DNA from: Carboxylicivirga agarovorans
GTDB lineage: Bacteria > Bacteroidota > Bacteroidia > Bacteroidales > Marinilabiliaceae
Reading direction: 5' to 3'
Assembly: GCF_050589845.1 (NCBI RefSeq)
Contig: NZ_JBNGPA010000024.1
Location: 1-64,000, forward strand
DNA length: 64,000 nucleotides
The notes under the pieces were generated by a model, which worked only from the letters and a program-made list of their open reading frames with translations, had not been told where the DNA came from and ran no database searches. Each line of letters opens with the position of its first letter. Positions within the stretch are counted from its first letter, which is position 1. Below, piece by piece: positions 8,696 through 17,007 of this stretch. The translations under genes and the position numbers were made by a program.

Positions 8696-10660
8696 TTAAT
8701 AAGTAAAGCCCAAAGTATTGAGCCCGTTTTGCACTTCAGGTGCCGACATAAATAAATCCCATAATAAGCCACTGCGATGATTCTCGATCATTAGGATGAT
8801 TGGTCCCTGATCAATGCCAATATTAGATGTTGCATACCATTCGTCTTTGACGCTAAAGGCATCGTAGAACCCGTAAGGTCCCCAGAGACGATCTCCCATG
8901 GCATAGTAAAAATGCTTCATGGCTTCCATTGACTGATCGGGTGTAAATGGAAGGGATGAAAGTGCAGCTGTTGGAGTTATTACGCCTCTGTCGTTGGTTG
9001 GCGAATGTGCCGAATAGCCATTGTAACCATCACTGGCGGTCAAGCCCCAGCAACTGGCGCTGTAACCAATGTGTTTATTGGGATTTCTGACGCAGTGTTC
9101 CCGATTGATTAATGTATGATTGACCACTTGCTCCCAGTAACTTTCACCCTGGTTGCCGCTTAAGTTCCTTGGGTCCAGACCTAAAAAGGTATACTGCTCG
9201 AAGAACAGTGGTCCTCCATAATCGGGTCCGAGGGGTAATGTGATATCATAAAACGACTTACCATTGACGAACTTACCAGCTTTCCAACCTTGGTTGTATA
9301 CCTCCTTTGTTATGCCATGAGTTGCCGATGATGCAGCCATAACATAGGTAATCAATGCTTCATTCCATCCCCTGATCGGATGATTCATTTCCCAGGCATA
9401 GTCAGGTGACCAGTGCCAATACAGCACATCCTGATTATTCTGCTGATACCAATCCCATTCAATATCTTCAAGAATGGTATTTATTTTATCGATAAGAGCT
9501 TTTTCTTCAGCTACCATAGCATCGAGGTATTGACGTACAGTCACTAATCCCATGGCCACAAATGATGTTTCAACCAAGTCACCCCCATTGTCCTTTTCAC
9601 TGAAAGCAATAGCAGCTCCCGTTTCTCCATGCAGCCAATGAGACCAGGCGCCATGAAAGCGATCGGCCTTATCACCCAGAAAATGGATCATTGTGGTTAA
9701 TCGCTCCACCCCTTCTGTATGTGTTATAAAACCACGTTTAATAGCAACAGGAATAGTCATTAAACCAAATCCGCTTGCACCAGAAGCCACAGTGTGACCT
9801 GATGTATTGCGTTCACGACTTAATCCGCTGACCGGATGCGCAAAATCCCAGAAATACCTGAACGTCTGCCTTTGCACTAATGTCAATAGCTCTTCATCAC
9901 TTAACGGAGGGAACTTATTTGTCTCATCAAGGGTCGTAAACAGTTGAGTAGCATAACCGCTAAAGTTAGCACCGTCAGCACCTTCCAGTTGGTCTGAAAT
10001 GGTGAGGTCGTAGCTTCTGTAGTAACTCAGTGGCGATTGGGTACTAATAGTTATCACCTGATCATTATCGGAGTAGGTAAAGGACAGTTCCGGGGCGATA
10101 TCCCCTGTAACCTTAATAGCTGATTCCAGTGAACTGCGATCAACAGATTCACTGTAACGCATTGTAATATCCAGCGTTAAAGGCACGTCTTGTATAAAAC
10201 CGGCGTGCGTTACATCGTTTTCGTTGATAAGCATGCTCTCCAATACCAATGTCCCCTGAATGGTCGTAAATTGGATGTCTGTGCCATCAAATTCACTGCC
10301 ATTTTCACTCGTCAGTTCACTGCTAACTGTTAGCACGTAAGGGGTAAAATATGCCAGTTGATCAGCAGGTGTAATATTGACCACTTTATCATCGGATGAC
10401 AGGCTGATATTAACCGGAACTAATTCACCTTCAGCTGATAGCTGAATGCTCTCATTTAACGATGATTCGTCAAGTGATTCAGAAAAAACAAGACGGATGA
10501 TTGGTGATACACCTACATCTAAAATAGTATTGCCATCGGGGTCTATTTCCTGTGAATCAAAGTAGACCTTATTAAGGTTAAGCGGTGCTGACTGTTCATC
10601 CTTTTTACAGGCTAAAACCAGTAGTGCCAGTAAAATATAAATTGTGAATCTTCGGTTCAT
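8696..10660 (-). CDS. GH144-type glucanase with two N-terminal Ig-like (Big_5) domains
   Basis: This is a paralogue of the preceding downstream enzyme but longer, at 654 residues. After a lipoprotein signal (LVLACKKDE) it has two repeated bacterial Ig-like domains of the Big_5/SbsA type, each with a PxxxLxFSExLDxSSL-like start (about residues 45-135 and 145-240) and ending with a TPYVLTVS or YRSYDLTIS strand. Residues about 255-654 are the (alpha/alpha)6 catalytic domain with DRFHGAWSHWL, DNGGDLVETSF (about residue 357), VLYWHWSPDYAWEMN, GVITPTAALSSLPF and IGIDQGPIILMIENHRSG. The Ig modules probably hold the enzyme away from the outer membrane, so this may be the surface endo-enzyme while the shorter paralogue works inside. 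That division is inference. Confidence 0.88.
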   Translation of the reverse strand: MNRRFTIYILLALLVLACKKDEQSAPLNLNKVYFDSQEIDPDGNTILDVGVSPIIRLVFSESLDESSLNESIQLSAEGELVPVNISLSSDDKVVNITPADQLAYFTPYVLTVSSELTSENGSEFDGTDIQFTTIQGTLVLESMLINENDVTHAGFIQDVPLTLDITMRYSESVDRSSLESAIKVTGDIAPELSFTYSDNDQVITISTQSPLSYYRSYDLTISDQLEGADGANFSGYATQLFTTLDETNKFPPLSDEELLTLVQRQTFRYFWDFAHPVSGLSRERNTSGHTVASGASGFGLMTIPVAIKRGFITHTEGVERLTTMIHFLGDKADRFHGAWSHWLHGETGAAIAFSEKDNGGDLVETSFVAMGLVTVRQYLDAMVAEEKALIDKINTILEDIEWDWYQQNNQDVLYWHWSPDYAWEMNHPIRGWNEALITYVMAASSATHGITKEVYNQGWKAGKFVNGKSFYDITLPLGPDYGGPLFFEQYTFLGLDPRNLSGNQGESYWEQVVNHTLINREHCVRNPNKHIGYSASCWGLTASDGYNGYSAHSPTNDRGVITPTAALSSLPFTPDQSMEAMKHFYYAMGDRLWGPYGFYDAFSVKDEWYATSNIGIDQGPIILMIENHRSGLLWDLFMSAPEVQNGLNTLGFTY

Positions 10661-10862
10661 CGTTATCGTTTATCAATTAAGTTGTCGAGGCTTGAACTAT
10701 TTCCCACCAAGCACCCAAAGGAAGAAAACGCAAAGGGCGCAAAGGATCATAACAATCGTCGGCATATTACGACCTTTGCGCTTCCCTAATCGGTGTTAGT
10801 ATGAAATAATAACTTCAGACATCTTAGTCATTTGGTAATATACTGTTTATAAGGCACACCCA
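10661..10862. repeat. Short inverted-repeat spacer in the PUL
   Basis: There is no gene. The centre has a perfect nine-base inverted repeat, GCGCAAAGG at 10737-10745 and CCTTTGCGC at 10773-10781, in a context (cgcaaagggcgcaaagg...cctttgcgcttcc) that resembles the interior of the element at 21564-21720. It may be a mobile palindromic repeat that inserted between the surface-lipoprotein and GH144 genes. Confidence 0.45.
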
Positions 10863-11942
10863 TTATTGCTCATTGGCAATTATGGCTTTGATTTCGTCCT
10901 GGCTCAATGCCTTTTGGAAAATTCTCAGCTCATCATAGAGGCTCAGGTCCTCTTTATGATCCCATTCGCTAAAATGCGGACCTCCCGATGCGATATACAG
11001 GTCCTCGCAATTATCCCAGCTGATCGGTTCTCCCAGATCACCCTGAGAAACCACTTCTCCATCGATATAAACGGCTGCCGATGATTCGGAAATTGTTATT
11101 GCCACATGCACCCACTCTGTTGTTTGTGGGTTAATTGTTGCGGCTGCACCACCATCAAACCACTGATCGTAGCTACCATTACCAATATTCAGCTTAATGG
11201 TTTGAGCATCGTCACCACCTTCACGGAACAAACGGAAACCTGCCACACGGTTATTATTACTGCCTGACGGACTTGCTGATAAGATACCTGAACGCCCCTG
11301 TTGAGCAATATTATACCAGAAAGCAGCGGTCATTTCCCTTCCACTGAATACATCAGCCACCGGAAATGAGAGGCTTGCGCCTTCTGCTCCCTGATAGGCC
11401 GCACCAACAACACCATTCTCCTCAAAGCCAGGGAACCCGTTTATAGCTGCATTCTCTACAGATGCATGGTCCAAATAGTGATTCTGGAAGCTCATGTAGA
11501 ATGATTCTCCGTAGAGCGGCTCAAAATCACCCATTTTAACTACACTGAAGCTAATGGTTTCAGACAATGTGCTTTTGCCGGTTTTATCCGTTCCTTCAAT
11601 TTGCATGGTATAACTGCCGTTCTCCAATTTCAGGCCATGCCCCTGTAATGGTGCATAACGACGGTAGTCAGTAAAATCTGCAATGGTTTCAAGCACCTCA
11701 TTATTGATACTTATCGTTACCTTGTCCAGCTCAATGTCATCCACCACTTCAAGCATTAGCGGAACAGGACTGTCAGCCGCTACAATCAGTTGGTCGCCAT
11801 CCTGTGGAGACATTATTGTCACAACCGGTGCCAATTCATCAGTACCCGGTTCCTCGGGCCTTATGTCATCAATGCCATCATTACAAGCGGCAAAGCTCAA
11901 TAAGATCCCAAGACTATATAAAATCGTTTTTATCGTATTCAT
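10863..11942 (-). CDS. LamG/concanavalin-like surface lipoprotein (putative SGBP)
   Basis: I place the start at 11942, because MNTIKTILYSLGILLSFAAC gives a clean lipoprotein signal. The longer frame (11975) would overlap the end of susD. The protein is about 359 residues. An Ig-like domain (EPGTDELAPVVTIMSPQDGDQ to SETISFSVVK) is followed by a LamG-type jelly roll from about residue 140 to the end, with MTAAFWYN, EWVHVAITI and AAVYIDGEVV, the usual concanavalin-like signature. In position it corresponds to SusE/SusF, the surface glycan-binding proteins directly after susD. It carries no visible catalytic motif, so binding of the target glucan outside the cell is the best guess. Confidence 0.78.
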   Translation of the reverse strand: MNTIKTILYSLGILLSFAACNDGIDDIRPEEPGTDELAPVVTIMSPQDGDQLIVAADSPVPLMLEVVDDIELDKVTISINNEVLETIADFTDYRRYAPLQGHGLKLENGSYTMQIEGTDKTGKSTLSETISFSVVKMGDFEPLYGESFYMSFQNHYLDHASVENAAINGFPGFEENGVVGAAYQGAEGASLSFPVADVFSGREMTAAFWYNIAQQGRSGILSASPSGSNNNRVAGFRLFREGGDDAQTIKLNIGNGSYDQWFDGGAAATINPQTTEWVHVAITISESSAAVYIDGEVVSQGDLGEPISWDNCEDLYIASGGPHFSEWDHKEDLSLYDELRIFQKALSQDEIKAIIANEQ

Positions 11943-11961
11943 TTTTCCAGCGTTTAAAGGA

Positions 11962-13530
11962 TTAATTGTTGGCATGAGCTTTCAGATTAGGCAGCTGATC
12001 AAGTTGTGCCAGCGGGTATGGTAAAAACACCTTATCGGCATTAAATGCGCGAACACCGTCTGAGTCATCATAACGATCACTATAGCTCAATTCATCGTAC
12101 CTGCTGTAACGAACCATATCGTAAAAGCGTGCTCCGTGCTCCATTGCCAGTTCAGCAAACTTCTCGTCCAGCACTTCCTGAAGTCCGGCACCACTTATGG
12201 CATCCAGACCCGCTCTTCTTCTCACTTCATTAAGGGCTGCATCGGCCGTCATAGCAGAACTGGATGCTCCGTTAACCAAGGCTTCAGCATGGATCAGTAA
12301 GACCTCGGCATAACGTATGAGGCTATAGTTTTTTCCATTACCATAATTGTTACGTCCCGGTGTTAGCTGATCAGTAGGTAAGTAATGCTTACCACTGGCA
12401 AAATTAGCACGCGGATAGTCCTGAATAATATCACCTGAAGGTGTAGCATTACTTATCCAGGCCGGCAATGTAGCATAAGCTGGATCAGCCTTTATTTCAT
12501 TGATCCCTTTATTTGTAAACAATACACTGGTTTGCAAACGGGTATTGTCATCGCGGTCGAGCATGAACTTGATCCATTTTACGCTAGGCTCATAAAATCC
12601 CCAGCCCGCTTGTGCACCTTCCACTTTTGGTGTCCAGGTTTGTGGCCCGTAAAAACCAAATAAGTAGGTTTCCTGTGGCCCTGTACTCTGGTTATAGTCT
12701 GAAAATTGCAGTTCAAGCAAGCTTTCAGAAGACAGTTCACCCGGTTTTTTAAATAAGTTATAATAATCGTCGTACAGACTAAATTTACCCGAAGCGATAA
12801 TCAGTGAAGTGGCATCAGCTACTTTCTGATATTCTTTCAATTCCAGGTTAACCATTGCTTTAATAGCCAGCGCTGTATAACGGGTTACACCACCCGGAAC
12901 ATCACTACGGTCGGCAGGAAGCATATCAGGCAAGTCAGGAATAGCTTCATCCATCAGGTCGGATACATATTGCATCACTTCGGCATAAGTTGACACATCT
13001 GTTAGCAGCATATCCGCCGGATCAGATGTTTCAGGAATCAGAATATCGCCCCAGGTGAGTGCCAGGTTGCGCAATAGCCATCCCTTGATCACCTTGGTTT
13101 CTGCAATATACTGGTCAGCATTGGGATTGCCCGAATGCTCGCGATACAATTCGATCTGCTCGACTGCATCAAACATACGAAAGATGGTGGTATACTCCAG
13201 CTGCCACAATGAATTATACATCCAGAAGCCCTGATCATACACGTAACGATCGGTCATAAAGAATGGTTGTTGATCGCCATATCCACCAGCGTTAACATCA
13301 TCTCCTCTTACGGACATCAGAGGGATACCTTCCCACCCTCTTTTCATATAAAATTCTGAGTAGGCACCATAAAGCGGTAATATCATATCCTGAGAAACAG
13401 TATAATCCACATCTTCTGTGGGAACTCTGTTTTCAAAAGGCTCATCCAGGTTATCATGGCAAGACACTGCTGTAAGTACTACAAGGATCAGTGCCAGTTT
13501 TTTTATTATATCAATATTAATCAATTTCAT
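11962..13530 (-). CDS. susD: SusD/RagB-family nutrient-binding lipoprotein
   Basis: SusD proteins form the lid of the SusC outer-membrane transporter and bind the glycan at the cell surface. This 522-residue protein begins with a lipoprotein signal (VLTAVSCHDN) and shows the family hallmarks: N-terminal tetratricopeptide-like helices (KVIKGWLLRNLALTWGDI), a middle part (TRYTALAIKAMVNLELKEYQ), and the C-terminal RYAEVLLIHAEALVNG and LNEVRRRAGLDAI motifs followed by ELAMEHGARFYDMVRY. It sits 19 bases after susC. The partner enzymes point to beta-1,2-glucan or another beta-glucan as ligand; this is inference. Confidence 0.94.
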   Translation of the reverse strand: MKLINIDIIKKLALILVVLTAVSCHDNLDEPFENRVPTEDVDYTVSQDMILPLYGAYSEFYMKRGWEGIPLMSVRGDDVNAGGYGDQQPFFMTDRYVYDQGFWMYNSLWQLEYTTIFRMFDAVEQIELYREHSGNPNADQYIAETKVIKGWLLRNLALTWGDILIPETSDPADMLLTDVSTYAEVMQYVSDLMDEAIPDLPDMLPADRSDVPGGVTRYTALAIKAMVNLELKEYQKVADATSLIIASGKFSLYDDYYNLFKKPGELSSESLLELQFSDYNQSTGPQETYLFGFYGPQTWTPKVEGAQAGWGFYEPSVKWIKFMLDRDDNTRLQTSVLFTNKGINEIKADPAYATLPAWISNATPSGDIIQDYPRANFASGKHYLPTDQLTPGRNNYGNGKNYSLIRYAEVLLIHAEALVNGASSSAMTADAALNEVRRRAGLDAISGAGLQEVLDEKFAELAMEHGARFYDMVRYSRYDELSYSDRYDDSDGVRAFNADKVFLPYPLAQLDQLPNLKAHANN

Positions 13531-13549
13531 GTCGAATTACATTTTACGA

Positions 13550-16500
13550 TTAAAATTTCAGGTTTAAGCCGACGGTATATACAGCAGGTATTGGATGTAC
13601 CTGGTTATCGATACCGTTACTCACCTCAGGACTGAAACCATTGTAGCTAAATACAGTCAATGGTCGTTCTGCTGTAAATGAAATACGTGCGTCCGGCATA
13701 TTCGTGCCAAAGATCGTTTTATTGCGAAGGGTATAAGCCAACTGAATATTCTGAATCCGGAAGAAAGCACCGTCTTCAACCAAATAGTCACTCATCTTTT
13801 GGTTCCATCCTTTACGCAATCCTTTTGACGACGGGTATTTATTCGATGTACCCTCACCGTGCCAGCGGTTTTTAGCCAGATCAGCATCCCAGTTGGTATC
13901 ATTGGTCCAGATAACTTCGCCACGCTTACGGTTCAGGATCTTATTTCCTGCCTGTCCCATAATGTTGGTCGTTAGCTGCAGATTCTTGTACTGAATACCA
14001 AGGTTGGCGCCATACATGACATCAGGAAAATAAGAGCCCAGTACAGTGCGGTCATTATCATCGATCACACCATAACCTTCTTCACCTTCTTTTTGCTGAT
14101 CCTTATAGCGGAAATCTCCAGGCTCAAGTCCATTGGCTTTGGCAACAGGATCAGCATCAATTTCAGCCTGATTTTGATACACACCGTCTACTTCCCAGCC
14201 ATAAAAAGCCATTAGCGGCTCACCAACCATGGTACGCTGACGGAATTCGGCTGTACCACCATCAATGTATTCCTGGCCAAAGAGCTCACGCACCTCATTT
14301 TTATTGGTTGATAAGGTAGCTCCAATCATATAACTCAGATCACTTGTGATATTATCATTCCAACTCACTGCCAGCTCAAAGCCTGAATTACGGATCACAC
14401 CAGAGCTTTTAAGGCCACCTCCCATAATTACAGGAGTATTGACATAAATGGCGGCATCTTTTGTATCCCTTGAGTAGTAATCAGCTTCTACACTTAAGCG
14501 GTTGGTAAATAAATTGGCGCTAAAACCAATGTTCGTTTCCTCTGTTACCTCCCAACGTAAAATATTGATATTGTTTGTTGTTACCGTTCCGCCAACGCGC
14601 TCATCGGCAAGCGCTACATAGTTAATATAGGTAGCAGCTGAACCGTCTGAACGAGGAATTTTATCATTTCCTAACTGTCCCCATCCAAATCGCAGTTTCA
14701 GAAAATTGATCGCATCAATGTTTTTCATAAAGTTTTCTTCAGAAATAACCCAGCCAGCTCCGATAGCCGGAAAGTAAGCCCAGGTATTTTCAAACTTATT
14801 GCTGCCATCGGCGCGCATTGTAGCGTAAAGCATGTACTTACCATCAAAATTATAAGACAAACGACTGAAGTACGATTGTCCATAATATTTAGCCCCGCCA
14901 TCGCCTGTTAGATGGGAGTCTTTGTTTTGTCCGGCATCAATATACCAGTATTGTTCTTTTTCTGCCGGTACATCTTCGGCTGATCCCCATAGGTTATGGC
15001 TCTTTTCATAGCGGTATGAAGAACCGGCCATTAATGAAATATTATGGGCTCCAAAGCTATCGGTATAGGTCAACACATTGTCCCATATCTTATTGGAATA
15101 GGTGCTGTTTTTCTTGAAAACCTTAACAAAATCGGCTCTGTACTTCACCGCTTCATCTTCACCTTCGGTATAAAATTCCCTGAACCAGTTATCGTTCATG
15201 TAGAAAGGAAAATCAACATTACGCTCATTCAGATCTGTATAGGCATGATTGTACGAAGTTTTAAATGACAGCTTAGAAGGGATCAGGTCAATTTGCGCGT
15301 AGAAATTGGCATTCACCTTCATAATATCAAGCTGCTTGTCATTGTAAAGCATCGCCGGGAAAGGATTCTGGTGATCACGATATCCCAGAAGCTTTGCATC
15401 GGCAAAATTGTGGGGTGTTGAAATATCTTTAAATGCCTCGTCATACTTTGGCAAAACAGGAACAGCGTGATAAGCCTGCTTCCACACCTCATTATTTGGA
15501 TCTTTTTTTGTCGCGTTACTGAACACCACATTACCACCATAGGACAACCACTCACTGGCTTTGGCATCAATTTTAGCTGTCAGGTTAAAACGCTCGTAGT
15601 AATTCTCAACATCCATGATACCATCTTGTTTAAAATAGCTGGTACCCAAAGCGTACTTAACCTTTTCAGTACCTCCACGTGCACTTAAACTATGGTTTTG
15701 AATAGGTGCAGGACGTAGTATTTCATCATACCAATCGGTATTGACATCCGGAACATTAGGGTTGATACGGCTTCTGCCATACTTTTGCATAGCATTCAGT
15801 ATATACGTGTAATCAGCATCTGAACCAGATTCTATAGCCATGTTGGTAAACTGCTCGGCGTTGGCCATTTGCAATACATTTTGCGCTACCTGGTAACCAA
15901 AGTAACCATCGTACTCAATTTCCGTTTTGCCTTTATCACCACCTTTTGTTTCAATTAAGATGACACCATTTGCAGCTCTCACCCCATAAATGGCCGATGC
16001 AGAAGCATCTTTCAAAACAGAGACAGATTCTATTTCAGAGATGTTAAGAAAATCGATATTGTCGTAAAACATACCATCGACCACATATAAAGGATTTTGA
16101 CCAGCTGATTGAAATGAACCAATACCTCTTACACGCACCGTTGGTTGGCTGCCAGGTTGACCGGAACTGACCACCTGAAGTCCGCCCACTTTACCTTGTA
16201 AGGCCTGCATAGCTGAGGCAGCAGGTGTCTTGGCCAGTTCTTCTGATTTTACCGTGGTTATGGATGATGTTAAGTCTTTTACCTTTTGAGTACCATACCC
16301 AACAACCACTACTTCATCAACCAACTCCACCGACTCCTGAAGCACAATCGATACTTCTGTCTGCAATCCTACCAATAACTCCTGTGTCTGGAATCCGATA
16401 AAGCTGAATTCAATAATATCTTCCGGTGCTGCATTAATGCTAAAATCACCATTAATATCAGTTATGGTACCTGTGGAGGTCCCCTTAATAACAACTGATA

Positions 16501-16618
16501 CACCTGGTATTCCTATATTGTCTGTACCCGTCACTTTTCCGGACAACTGTTGTTCTTGTTGTGCCATCATTAACATGGATACGAACGATAGAAATAATGA
16601 ATAAATGAATTTTTTCAT
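13550..16618 (-). CDS. susC: SusC/RagA-family TonB-dependent outer-membrane transporter
   Basis: This is the import channel paired with the adjacent SusD. I chose the start at 16618, because MKKFIYSLFLSFVSMLMMAQ is a good signal peptide and the predicted -7 element (16646-16653) lies between this ATG and the upstream in-frame ATG at 16690. The product is about 1022 residues. It contains a carboxypeptidase-D-like regulatory domain (GKVTGTDNIGIPGVSVVIKG), the TonB-box region with VVVGYGTQKVKDLTSSI, a plug domain (ALQGKVGGLQVVSSGQPG, LYVVDGMFYDN, SVLKDASASAIYGVRAANGV) and a 22-strand barrel ending in VGLNLKF. It has no STN domain, so it does not signal through an anti-sigma factor; control fits the divergent sensor gene instead. 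Confidence 0.95.
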   Translation of the reverse strand: MKKFIYSLFLSFVSMLMMAQQEQQLSGKVTGTDNIGIPGVSVVIKGTSTGTITDINGDFSINAAPEDIIEFSFIGFQTQELLVGLQTEVSIVLQESVELVDEVVVVGYGTQKVKDLTSSITTVKSEELAKTPAASAMQALQGKVGGLQVVSSGQPGSQPTVRVRGIGSFQSAGQNPLYVVDGMFYDNIDFLNISEIESVSVLKDASASAIYGVRAANGVILIETKGGDKGKTEIEYDGYFGYQVAQNVLQMANAEQFTNMAIESGSDADYTYILNAMQKYGRSRINPNVPDVNTDWYDEILRPAPIQNHSLSARGGTEKVKYALGTSYFKQDGIMDVENYYERFNLTAKIDAKASEWLSYGGNVVFSNATKKDPNNEVWKQAYHAVPVLPKYDEAFKDISTPHNFADAKLLGYRDHQNPFPAMLYNDKQLDIMKVNANFYAQIDLIPSKLSFKTSYNHAYTDLNERNVDFPFYMNDNWFREFYTEGEDEAVKYRADFVKVFKKNSTYSNKIWDNVLTYTDSFGAHNISLMAGSSYRYEKSHNLWGSAEDVPAEKEQYWYIDAGQNKDSHLTGDGGAKYYGQSYFSRLSYNFDGKYMLYATMRADGSNKFENTWAYFPAIGAGWVISEENFMKNIDAINFLKLRFGWGQLGNDKIPRSDGSAATYINYVALADERVGGTVTTNNINILRWEVTEETNIGFSANLFTNRLSVEADYYSRDTKDAAIYVNTPVIMGGGLKSSGVIRNSGFELAVSWNDNITSDLSYMIGATLSTNKNEVRELFGQEYIDGGTAEFRQRTMVGEPLMAFYGWEVDGVYQNQAEIDADPVAKANGLEPGDFRYKDQQKEGEEGYGVIDDNDRTVLGSYFPDVMYGANLGIQYKNLQLTTNIMGQAGNKILNRKRGEVIWTNDTNWDADLAKNRWHGEGTSNKYPSSKGLRKGWNQKMSDYLVEDGAFFRIQNIQLAYTLRNKTIFGTNMPDARISFTAERPLTVFSYNGFSPEVSNGIDNQVHPIPAVYTVGLNLKF

Positions 16619-16645
16619 ATTACAATTTTTTTGAGTTCGTATGGT

Positions 16646-16675
16646 CAAAAGTATGGAGGACTTGTTTCCTCCAAA
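16646..16675 (-). promoter_or_regulatory. Predicted susC promoter
   Basis: On the minus strand TACTTTTG (16646-16653) matches TAnnTTTG, and TTTG at 16672-16675 lies about 18 bases upstream as a -33 element. Transcription would begin near 16639, about 20 bases before the ATG at 16618. A GGAGG/CCTCC inverted repeat (16655-16671) sits in the spacer and could be an operator. Confidence 0.5.
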
Positions 16676-16690
16676 AAAATATGCCCACAC

Positions 16691-17007
16691 TACGACCTCT
16701 CACTGTTAAAATGTCTTAAAAAGGGTTTGCACAATCACCTCACTTTAGCCTGTCATATATTTGTATGTGTCACATATTCAGAAACGTAACAAATACACAA
16801 TTTAACATACCCACTTTCGTCAGTCAGCACTCTTTTTCAAGTTGATGAGTTGCATTCATACCAAAACACCCCATAATTAAGCCTGATTTAACAGCAATAT
16901 AAAGGATTTACTAAAATTTGTTAAGAGGATTGCTAACAAGCATCTAAGAATAAATTAAATTTACAGCGTTAATCCTTCTGACCAATCTTATAAATCTTAT
17001 TCCTTTA
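16691..17007. promoter_or_regulatory. Divergent control region between susC and its regulator
   Basis: This AT-rich spacer separates the divergent susC operon and the sensor gene. Reading on the plus strand, TATATTTG at 16756-16763 fits a -7 element that could serve the sensor, though it would give a leader of about 240 bases. I found no clear operator that I can assign to the regulator's HTH domain. Confidence 0.3.

Noticed and set aside
15044..15268. Open frame antisense to susC
   Set aside because: Low-complexity shadow of a well-supported TonB-dependent transporter.
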